A DNA stretch of 13,304 nucleotides from an uncultured Clostridium sp. (GTDB taxonomy: Bacteria; Bacillota; Clostridia; TANB77; CAG-508), in assembly GCA_945937855.1 (NCBI GenBank), contig CAMEUC010000018.1, forward strand, positions 1 to 13,304, given 5' to 3'. Of this stretch, positions 1 to 5,463 are shown piece after piece. The translations under genes were made by a program, and so were the position numbers. The notes beneath the pieces are model-generated. The model was not told the DNA's origin. It searched no databases and was given only the letters and a program-made list of their open reading frames with translations. How positions within the stretch are numbered: the stretch's first letter is position 1; each line of letters opens with the position of its first letter.

Positions 1-404
1 CAGATGAAGATATTGATAAAGCTGTTAAAGATGCAGAAGCACATGCAGCTGAAGATAAAAAGAAGAAAGAAGAAGTTGAAGTTAAAAATAATGCAGAAAG
101 CTTAGTATATAGTAGCCAAAAAACATTAGATGAATTAGGAGATAAAGTAAGTGGTGAAGAAAAAGCAAAAATTGAGGCAGAAATTGAAAATGTAAAAAAA
201 GCATTAGAAACAAATAATACAGAAACAATCAAAGATGCAACAGAAAAATTAACAACAGTATTCTATCAAATGTCTGAACAATTATATAAACAAAATGCAG
301 CAAACCAAGCAGCTGAAGCAAATGCAGAAGGTACAACATCAACAGATGGAAATGTATATGATGCAGACTATAATGTAGAGGATGACAATAACGACAATAA
401 ATAA
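1..404 (+). CDS. dnaK: DnaK (Hsp70) chaperone, C-terminal end, 5' truncated by window
   Basis: This is the 3' end of an Hsp70 chaperone gene. The first complete codon is at position 3 and the TAA stop is at 402-404, giving 133 visible residues. What is seen is the helical lid: it opens DEDIDKAVKDAEAHAAEDKK, continues through NNAESLVYSSQKTLDELGDKV, and ends in a low-complexity Ala/Asn/Asp tail after the YQMSEQLYKQ helix. The ATPase and substrate-binding domains lie outside the window. DnaK refolds and holds client proteins in an ATP cycle stimulated by DnaJ and reset by GrpE. dnaJ follows 167 bases downstream on the same strand, the usual Firmicutes arrangement. A heptad-repeat hairpin starts 5 bases after the stop and may separate the two messages. 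No in-frame CGG is present. Confidence 0.95.
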   Translation, partial: DEDIDKAVKDAEAHAAEDKKKKEEVEVKNNAESLVYSSQKTLDELGDKVSGEEKAKIEAEIENVKKALETNNTETIKDATEKLTTVFYQMSEQLYKQNAANQAAEANAEGTTSTDGNVYDADYNVEDDNNDNK

Positions 405-409
405 TATAT

Positions 410-504
410 GAGGTGTGAGGTGCGAAGTGTGAGGTGTGCTAATAGAGTAATGGTTACAAAGCCTGACTCTAAATGCACACTGCTCATATCCCACTTCTCA
501 CTTC
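410..504. repeat. Heptad-built long inverted repeat, copy 1 (dnaK-dnaJ spacer)
   Basis: This is a 95-base imperfect palindrome with 29-base arms at 410-438 and 476-504 and a 37-base loop. The left arm is four near-identical heptads (GAGGTGT, GAGGTGC, GAAGTGT, GAGGTGT) plus a G. Folded as RNA, 20 of 29 arm positions pair as Watson-Crick and 3 more as G:U. The loop holds a nested perfect inverted repeat, TAGAGT at 443-448 and ACTCTA at 466-471. A second copy lies at 4461-4557; the left arms of the two copies match at 27 of 29 positions. Both begin exactly 5 bases after a stop codon. No transposase is nearby. It could be a non-autonomous mobile repeat or a structural element in the transcript; the sequence does not decide. 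Confidence 0.85.
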
Positions 505-560
505 AATTTTTAATTATTTGTGTAATATAAAAATATTATAGAAATAATTAAAAATAATTT

Positions 561-566
561 AGGAGG
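561..566 (+). promoter_or_regulatory. Ribosome binding site of dnaJ
   Basis: AGGAGG lies 5 bases before the ATG at 572. This strong Shine-Dalgarno sequence fixes the dnaJ start. Confidence 0.85.
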
Positions 567-571
567 ATAAA

Positions 572-1730
572 ATGGCACAAAAAAGAGATTATTATGAGGT
601 ACTAGGAGTTGCAAAAACTGCAACAGATGAAGAAATAAAAAAAGCATATAGAAAACTTGCAAAAAAATGGCATCCAGATGCAAATCCAGATAATAAAAAA
701 GAAGCAGAAGAAAAATTTAAAGAAGTATCTGAAGCATATGAAACATTATCCAACCCACAAAAAAGAAAAATGTATGACCAATTTGGACCAGATGGCCCTC
801 AAGGATTTGGAGGAGCAGGAAATGGTGGATATTATTCATATTCTACTACAGGTTTTGATGGGTTTGATGGATTTGGAGATTTTGGGGATATCTTTTCTAC
901 AATTTTTGGTGGAGGAACTGGATTTGGAGGAAGAACGACTGCTAGAACTAAAAATGGACCAAGAAAAGGTAGAGATTTAAAATATAATATAGATGTTTCT
1001 TTTGAAGAGGCATATAAAGGGGTAAAAAAGGAAGTAACAATAAGTAGAGAAGAAGAATGCCATGTCTGCCATGGAACTAAAGCAAAACCAGGAACAAAGG
1101 CTACAACTTGTAAGATGTGTAATGGTACAGGAACTGTAAAACAAACTGTATCAACAATTTTAGGGCAAATGCAAACTACTAAAACTTGCCCTACATGTGG
1201 TGGAGAAGGAACCATAATAGAAGAAAAATGTCCAGAGTGCAAAGGAAAAGGAAGAATAAAGAAAGCAGTAAAGGTAACAGTTAATATACCAGAAGGAATT
1301 AACGATGGGCAAGCGGTAGTTTTAAGAGGAGAGGGGGAACCAGGAACAAAAGGTGGACCAAAAGGAGATTTATATTTTGTTGTAATGGTAAGAAAAGATA
1401 GAGTATATACAAGACAGGGAGATAATGTACTTTGTGAAGTCCCAATCACATATACCCAAGCAACATTAGGAGCAGAATTAGAAATCCCAATGGTAGATGG
1501 CACAGTAGAAAAATATAAAATTCCTGAAGGAACTCAAAGTGGAACTAAATTTACAATAAAAAGTAAAGGTTTTAAAGCTGTAAATGGAAACTGGAGAGGA
1601 GATTTTATATTTACAGTTACAGTTCAAATTCCAAAAAAATTAACTCGGAGAACAAAGAGATTTATTAATGAAACTTGCTAAAACAATGAATGAACAACCA
1701 CCTGTAAAGAAAAGAGGAATATTTGGATAA
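572..1730 (+). CDS. dnaJ: Chaperone protein DnaJ, requires one +1 shift at CGG 1646
   Basis: This is the Hsp40 co-chaperone that delivers clients to DnaK and stimulates its ATPase. Domains in order: J domain about residues 5-70 with HPD at 34-36; Gly/Phe-rich linker about 72-122; zinc-binding region with four CxxC pairs at C163/C166, C180/C183, C206/C209 and C220/C223; then the C-terminal client-binding beta domains. In the starting frame the reading runs into an unrelated tail and a TAA at 1679-1681. If the C of in-frame CGG at codon 359 (1646-1648) is skipped, the frame resumes as EQRDLLMKLAKTMNEQPPVK and stops at TAA 1728-1730. That is a normal DnaJ C-terminus and gives about 385 residues. 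Everything else is intact, so decay is not the obvious explanation. Expressed from the dnaK operon or a weak local promoter; no clear promoter was found. Confidence 0.93.
1646..1648 (+). other. In-frame CGG at a +1 frame break in dnaJ
   Basis: The zero-frame context is ACT CGG AGA. The downstream DnaJ tail is in the frame reached by omitting one base, so ACT (C) GGA GAA CAA resumes the family-typical LTxEQ...LL segment. The resumed residue is Gly if the C is skipped, or Arg if CGGA is read as four bases or if the extra base is a G. Family knowledge does not settle which, because this position is variable. Confidence 0.8.
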
Positions 1731-1734
1731 TAAG

Positions 1735-1758
1735 AAGGTCAAGGAAATCCTTGACCTT
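1735..1758 (+). other. Perfect 10-bp stem-loop after dnaJ
   Basis: AAGGTCAAGG (1735-1744) and CCTTGACCTT (1749-1758) form a perfect stem around a 4-base AAAT loop, starting 4 bases after the dnaJ stop. No U-run follows on the plus strand (the next bases are TGCTGG), so it is a poor intrinsic terminator. It may be a processing or 3'-end-protecting hairpin between dnaJ and rsmE. The right arm also contains TTGACC (1751-1756), 17 bases before TATATC (1774-1779), a weak possible promoter for rsmE. Confidence 0.5.
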
Positions 1759-1804
1759 TGCTGGACTTAAAATTATATCATATTATGTAAAGGGAATAAA
1801 GAAT

Positions 1805-2555
1805 ATGCAAAAATTTTTTGTAAAAGATAATCAAATAAGAGAAGATATAGCAGAAATTATTGGGACAGATGTAAACCATATTGTAAATGTATTAAGATTA
1901 AAATTAAATGATAACATACTAATATGTAATGTAGATAAAGGAAATAGTTATATGGCTAAAATTATAGATATAAATAGAGAAAAGGTAAAATGTAGTATAA
2001 TAGAAAATATGGAAGAACAAGTAGAAGCCAAAATTAATATAACTATTTTTCAAGGTTTGCCTAAAGCAGAAAAAATGGAATTTATAATACAAAAATGTAC
2101 TGAGTTACGGGGTGAAAGAAATAACCCCTGTACAAATGGAAAGATGTGTTGTAAAATTAGATAGTAAAGTTGCTAATAAAAAAATTGAAAGATGGCAAAA
2201 AATAGCAGAAGCTGCTGCAAAGCAAAGCAAAAGGAATAGTATTTGTAAAATAAATAATATAATTAATATAAAAAATATTTGTAATGTAGTACAAAATTAT
2301 GATATAGTATTAGTACCATATGAAAATGAAGAAAATACTACATTAAAAGAGATACTTAAAACAATTGAAAATAAAAAAATTTCAAATATAGCAATTGTAA
2401 TAGGTCCAGAGGGTGGTTTCGAAGAAAAAGAGATAGAAATGCTAAAACAAAATAATGGTAAAATTATAACTTTAGGTAAAAGAATTTTAAGGACTGAAAC
2501 AGTAGCAATTGCAATGTCTAGTATAATAATGTATGAATTTGGAGAATTTGAATAA
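1805..2555 (+). CDS. rsmE: 16S rRNA m3U1498 methyltransferase RsmE, requires one +1 shift at CGG 2108
   Basis: RsmE methylates N3 of U1498 in 16S rRNA using S-adenosylmethionine, through a PUA-like N-terminal domain and a knotted SPOUT domain. I chose ATG 1805 (MQKFFVKDNQ) because the protein aligns from there and AAGGGAA lies just upstream; the more upstream ATG at 1751 lies in the preceding hairpin. Seen: HIVNVLRLKLNDNI in the N-terminal domain, FQGLPKAEKMEFIIQKCTEL, then after the break VKEITPVQMERC, RWQKIAEAAAKQSKRN, the SPOUT loop IGPEGGFEEKEIE and LGKRILRTETVAIA. The halves are joined by skipping the C of the in-frame CGG at codon 102 (2108-2110), which restores TELGVKEITP. The total is about 249 residues, normal for the family. 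In many Firmicutes prmA sits between dnaJ and rsmE; it is absent here. Confidence 0.92.
2108..2110 (+). other. In-frame CGG at a +1 frame break in rsmE
   Basis: The zero-frame context is TTA CGG GGT, which runs to an early TAG at 2162-2164. Skipping the C gives TTA GGG GTG AAA GAA, Leu-Gly-Val-Lys-Glu, restoring the conserved KxTELGV motif of RsmE. The glycine is near-invariant in this family, which argues that the GGG is read as Gly after a one-base skip. Confidence 0.9.
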
Positions 2556-2592
2556 TATACTTGACAAATAATAATGGAGGAATATAGTTCAA

Positions 2593-3159
2593 ATGAAAAA
2601 GAAGGAACTAGAAAAATTAGATAAATTAAATGAAGAAAAAAAATTAACAAAAGAAGTAAAAGAAAAAATTACCAAAAAAGTTTTAAATAATTTTTTAATT
2701 GCAGTAGATATTTTGCTATTTTTTATAATTTTAATGATAATAGCTAGCAATTTAAATAAAGAACTAACAATATTAATTTATAAAATATCAAGTGTAATAT
2801 TGCTAATTTTTACACTTGCACTTTTTGAAATAGCTTATAAGAAAGATAATGACGTGCTTTGTATTCATGGAATAGAAATGCTTAGCTTATCTATTATTAC
2901 ATTACTTACACCATATATTTTTATAGATAAAACAGGAATATTTACAAGTATGGTAGGAGTTTATTATACTGCATATTACATATTAAAAAATCTTGTTATA
3001 TATAAAAAAGAGAAAAATAATTATTTAAGAGAAAAAAGTGATATAAAAGAAATTATAAAAAAAGAAAGTCAAGATAAATTGGCACAGGAGCAATATATTC
3101 AAAGAGAAGATGAGAGGAAACCTAAAAAAAGAGGAAGACCAAAAAAAGTTAATCATTAA
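2593..3159 (+). CDS. Unknown membrane protein, four predicted helices, AT-hook-like basic tail
   Basis: I do not recognise this 188-residue protein. Residues 1-30 are very charged (Lys/Glu) and probably helical. Four hydrophobic segments follow at about 33-53, 58-80, 90-110 and 112-132. Then comes a charged linker and a basic tail, KPKKRGRPKK, near residues 175-185. The positive N-terminus and the even number of helices predict both ends in the cytoplasm. The RGRP core resembles an AT-hook, a minor-groove DNA-binding motif, but it could equally be a nonspecific basic tail. GGAGG at 2576-2580 lies 12 bases before the ATG, slightly long spacing. It follows rsmE by 37 bases and precedes yicC on the same strand, so it is probably co-transcribed. 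No in-frame CGG is present. Confidence 0.8.
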   Translation: MKKKELEKLDKLNEEKKLTKEVKEKITKKVLNNFLIAVDILLFFIILMIIASNLNKELTILIYKISSVILLIFTLALFEIAYKKDNDVLCIHGIEMLSLSIITLLTPYIFIDKTGIFTSMVGVYYTAYYILKNLVIYKKEKNNYLREKSDIKEIIKKESQDKLAQEQYIQREDERKPKKRGRPKKVNH

Positions 3160-3182
3160 TAGTGAATAGTGGAGAATTATGG
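3157..3182. repeat. Possible short remnant of a heptad-type intergenic repeat
   Basis: Starting at the stop codon of the membrane protein gene, AATAGTG AATAGTG is a perfect double heptad, followed by GAGAATTATGG. The 7-base periodicity resembles the arms of the elements at 410 and 4461, but the sequence differs and no matching downstream arm was found. Weakly supported. Confidence 0.3.
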
Positions 3183-3240
3183 TCAGTTTTTGTCGTAAAA
3201 TAACAAAAATTAAAAATATATTGAAAGGAAGGTATATCTA

Positions 3241-4119
3241 ATGATAAAAAGTATGACAGGATTTGGAAGAAGCAAATATGAGATTGATGGTAGAGAATAT
3301 TCCGTTGAAATAAAATCAGTAAATAATAGATATAGCGACATAAGTATAAAAATCCCAAGAAATATTAGCTTTTTAGAAGAAAAAGTAAAAAAACTTATTG
3401 GAAATACTATATCAAGAGGAAAAATAGATGTATTTATTAATTTCACTAATAATAGTGAAAGGGGAAAAGCAATAAAAATAAATACAGAACTGGCTAAACA
3501 ATATATAAAAGAATTAAAAAAATTACAGAATGAAACAGAAATAATAGATAATATTAACGTAATAGATGTATCAAAAATGCCAGAAGTGCTTAATTTAAAA
3601 ATTGAAGAAGATGATGAAGAAATGCTATGGCAGGAATTATCTGAAGTTTTAGATAACGCAATAACGAGTTTTGTATTAATGAGAGAAACAGAAGGAAATA
3701 AAATTAAAGAAGACCTAGAAGAAAGAATTAAACTTATAAAAGAAAAAATAGAAAAAATAAATGAAATTTCTACTGGACTTGTTGAGGAATATATAGTAAA
3801 ATTAGAAAAGAGGGTTAATGAACTTTTAAAAACAACTGTTGTTGATGAGGCAAGACTTGCACAAGAAATAGTAATTTACTCAGATAAATGTTCTATAGAA
3901 GAAGAATTAACTCGATTAAGAAGTCATATATCACAGTTCTTAAATTTGCTTAATGAAAACATTCCTGTAGGGAAAAAATTGGATTTTCTTATTCAAGAAA
4001 TGAATAGAGAGACAAATACAATTGGTTCTAAAGCTAATAGTTTAGAAATAACAAACCTAGTAGTAGATATAAAAACAGAAATAGAAAACATTAGAGAACA
4101 GGTACAAAACATAGAATAA
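3241..4119 (+). CDS. yicC: YicC family endoribonuclease
   Basis: This is a full-length YicC/YloC protein of 292 residues. Members of the family have been described as endoribonucleases acting in RNA and small-RNA turnover in the cytoplasm. Seen: the characteristic N-terminus MIKSMTGFGRSKYE followed by VEIKSVNNRYSDISIKIPR, a long central coiled helical region, DEARLAQEIVIYSDKCSIEEELTRL, and the C-terminal signature KLDFLIQEMNRETNTIGSKA ending IREQVQNIE. GGAAGG lies just upstream of the ATG. The gene begins the conserved Firmicutes block yicC-remA-gmk-rpoZ, here with the last two swapped. It contains an in-frame CGA codon (3913-3915) where arginine is expected in ELTRLRSH, so CGA is read as Arg even though CGG apparently is not. 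Confidence 0.95.
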   Translation: MIKSMTGFGRSKYEIDGREYSVEIKSVNNRYSDISIKIPRNISFLEEKVKKLIGNTISRGKIDVFINFTNNSERGKAIKINTELAKQYIKELKKLQNETEIIDNINVIDVSKMPEVLNLKIEEDDEEMLWQELSEVLDNAITSFVLMRETEGNKIKEDLEERIKLIKEKIEKINEISTGLVEEYIVKLEKRVNELLKTTVVDEARLAQEIVIYSDKCSIEEELTRLRSHISQFLNLLNENIPVGKKLDFLIQEMNRETNTIGSKANSLEITNLVVDIKTEIENIREQVQNIE

Positions 4120-4163
4120 TATTTAAATTTATTCATGAAAAAATAAAATGTATGGGATGACGC

Positions 4164-4182
4164 CCTCGTCGTTCCACGAAGG
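4164..4182 (+). promoter_or_regulatory. Candidate hairpin covering the remA ribosome binding site
   Basis: CCTCGT (4164-4169) can pair with ACGAAGG (4176-4182) with one bulged A and a 6-base loop. This would occlude part of the AAGGAG Shine-Dalgarno at 4179-4184. An alternative hairpin, GACG (4159-4162) with CGTC (4167-4170), uses the same CGT bases and would free it. This stretch is noticeably GC-rich for the region. No ligand or regulator is evident, so the switch idea is inference only. Confidence 0.35.
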
Positions 4183-4191
4183 AGAAAAAAT

Positions 4192-4455
4192 ATGCAATTA
4201 TTAAATATAGGCTTTGGAAATGTTGTTTCTGCATCAAGAATTATTTCAATAATAAATCCAGAAGCAGCACCAATAAAAAGAATGATTCAAGAAGCAAAAG
4301 ATGAGAAGACGGCAGTGGATGCGACTTGTGGAAGAAGAACAAGAGCAGTTATTGTTATGGATTCAGGACATATTGTATTATCTGCTTTGCAACCAGAAAC
4401 ATTATCAGGAAGATTAGATAAAGACATTGGAAACAAAGAAGAAAACAATGAATAA
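4192..4455 (+). CDS. remA: RemA family DNA-binding regulator (DUF370)
   Basis: This is an 87-residue RemA/YlzA protein. In Bacillus subtilis RemA is an oligomeric DNA-binding protein that activates biofilm matrix and osmoprotectant genes; in Clostridia the targets are less clear. Seen: LLNIGFGNVVSASRIISIINPEA, then APIKRMIQEAKD, DATCGRRTRAVIVMDSGH and LSALQPETLSGRL, all typical. The arginines at R16 and R48/R49 lie where the family's DNA-contacting arginines are found. Start: AAGGAG 4179-4184, 7 bases before the ATG. It lies 72 bases after yicC in the usual order. A heptad-repeat hairpin begins 5 bases after the stop. A CGG trinucleotide at 4310 is out of frame (ACG GCA) and harmless. Confidence 0.95.
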   Translation: MQLLNIGFGNVVSASRIISIINPEAAPIKRMIQEAKDEKTAVDATCGRRTRAVIVMDSGHIVLSALQPETLSGRLDKDIGNKEENNE

Positions 4456-4460
4456 TTAAT

Positions 4461-4557
4461 GAGGTGAGAGGTGCGAAGTGCGAGGTGTGAACTTAGAGCT
4501 AGATTCCGAAATGTTTTCTATAAAAAAACACACTTCTCACAGCTTACTTCACACTTC
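4461..4557. repeat. Heptad-built long inverted repeat, copy 2 (remA-rpoZ spacer)
   Basis: This is a 97-base imperfect palindrome with 29-base arms at 4461-4489 and 4529-4557 around a 39-base loop. The left arm is again four GARGTGN-type heptads (GAGGTGA, GAGGTGC, GAAGTGC, GAGGTGT) plus G. In RNA, 20 positions would pair as Watson-Crick and 4 as G:U. Compared with the copy at 410-504, the left arms match at 27 of 29 positions and the right arms at 23 of 29, while the loops are unrelated. Conservation of arms but not loops suggests that the stem is what is copied or maintained. Confidence 0.85.
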
Positions 4558-4605
4558 GATTAAATATTTTTAAACAATTAATAATATTAAAAGGAGATGT
4601 AAAAA

Positions 4606-4797
4606 ATGATTATCAAACCAACAGTTACAGATTTATTAAAAATTGCAGACAACAGATTTGAGCTAGTAATAGCAACATCTAAAAGAGCAAGAAAAATTGC
4701 AGAAGGAGAAAAACCTTTAACAAATGTAAAAGAAAGATCAGCAGTAACACTAGCAGCTAACGAAATTGTAGAAGGAAAGGTGAAAATAAAATGCTAG
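4606..4797 (+). CDS. rpoZ: DNA-directed RNA polymerase omega subunit
   Basis: This 63-residue omega subunit binds the beta' C-terminal region and assists assembly of RNA polymerase. Seen: MIIKPTVTDLLKIADNRFEL, then VIATSKRARKIAEGE, the core of the family, and VKERSAVTLAANEIVEGKVK. AAGGAG at 4591-4596 lies 9 bases before the ATG. The TAG stop at 4795-4797 overlaps the gmk start by 7 bases, implying translational coupling. In most Firmicutes gmk precedes rpoZ; here the order is reversed. Confidence 0.93.
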   Translation: MIIKPTVTDLLKIADNRFELVIATSKRARKIAEGEKPLTNVKERSAVTLAANEIVEGKVKIKC

Positions 4798-5366
4798 TAT
4801 TACTATCAGGAGTATCAGGAGCAGGAAAAGATACAATAAAAAAAGAACTAATAAAAAGAATGGATAACGTGGTATCATTACCATCATATACAGATAGACC
4901 AATTAGAATAGATGAAAAACCAGGTGTGATGTATAACCATGTTACAACAGAAGAATTTGAAAAAATGATAAAAAATGGAGAATTATATGAATATAGTCTT
5001 CATCATAAACACTATTATGGAACATCTAGAAAACTTATGAATGAGAAAATTCAAAGTGGAAAAATAATAGTTAAAGATATGGATGTTAATGGAACAGAAA
5101 ACTTAATAGAATTATTAAAACAAGATACAAAAGTGGTAACAATATTTTTAAGAGTACCAAAAGAGGAATTAAGAAAAAGATTAGAACACAGAAAGGACAA
5201 GCCTAGCATAAAAGAAATAGAATTAAGATTAAACAGATTTGATTATGAAGAATCTAAAATAGGAATGTATGATTATGTGTTAAAAAATAATGATTTAGAA
5301 AAAACGGTTCAAATAATAATGACAATAATAGAAAATGAGAGAAAGTTAGAAAAAACACCAGATTAA
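4791..5366 (+). CDS. gmk: Guanylate kinase (divergent)
   Basis: Guanylate kinase phosphorylates GMP to GDP with ATP in the cytoplasm. This one has 191 residues, slightly short but within family range. Seen: P-loop SGVSGAGKDT at residues 6-15, the GMP-binding TDRPIRIDE (family TTRPPREGE), GVMYNHVTTEEFEKMI with the conserved Tyr, the ELYEY acidic residue, HYYGTSR, and the lid-like arginine region RKRLEHRK...ELRLNR followed by DYVLKNND. The usual EIDVQGA appears as KDMDVNGTE, so the protein is diverged. A role as a guanylate-kinase-like NMP kinase is secure, exact substrate preference slightly less so. The gene overlaps rpoZ by 7 bases and its stop codon lies in the loop of the terminator that follows. 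Confidence 0.88.
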   Translation: MLVLLSGVSGAGKDTIKKELIKRMDNVVSLPSYTDRPIRIDEKPGVMYNHVTTEEFEKMIKNGELYEYSLHHKHYYGTSRKLMNEKIQSGKIIVKDMDVNGTENLIELLKQDTKVVTIFLRVPKEELRKRLEHRKDKPSIKEIELRLNRFDYEESKIGMYDYVLKNNDLEKTVQIIMTIIENERKLEKTPD

Positions 5367-5382
5367 ATTTTTGGTGTTTTTT
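5350..5382 (+). terminator. Rho-independent terminator of the yicC-gmk block
   Basis: An 11-bp stem (AAAAAACACCA 5350-5360 with TGGTGTTTTTT 5372-5382) has an 11-base loop that contains the gmk stop codon. It ends in a T-run followed by more T-rich sequence. A normal intrinsic terminator. Confidence 0.85.
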
Positions 5383-5406
5383 ATTATTTTTATAAATTAA
5401 TATTTA

Positions 5407-5424
5407 CACAAAAAAGATTTTGTG
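5407..5424. promoter_or_regulatory. Palindrome in the leader of the coiled-coil gene, possible operator
   Basis: CACAAAA (5407-5413) and TTTTGTG (5418-5424) form an inverted repeat with a 4-base spacer, 40 bases before the start codon. TTTACA at 5403-5408 could be a -35 box, but no convincing -10 follows. The palindrome lies where a repressor would bind. No T-run follows, so it is not a terminator. Confidence 0.25.
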
Positions 5425-5463
5425 ATAAAAATATATATGTAAAATTATAACCTAGGAGAAAAA

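Noticed and set aside
410..504. CRISPR-like repeat or riboswitch
   Set aside because: Arms are inverted, built of 7-base units, and found singly with no spacer series; no known aptamer core is visible.
1751..1804. Upstream ATG at 1751 as the rsmE start
   Set aside because: It lies in the right arm of the hairpin and adds residues not found in the family; ATG 1805 matches the normal RsmE N-terminus.
2561..2588. TTGACA with TATAGT at 16-base spacing before the membrane protein gene
   Set aside because: Transcription would start at about the ATG, downstream of the Shine-Dalgarno at 2576-2580, so it cannot serve that start.
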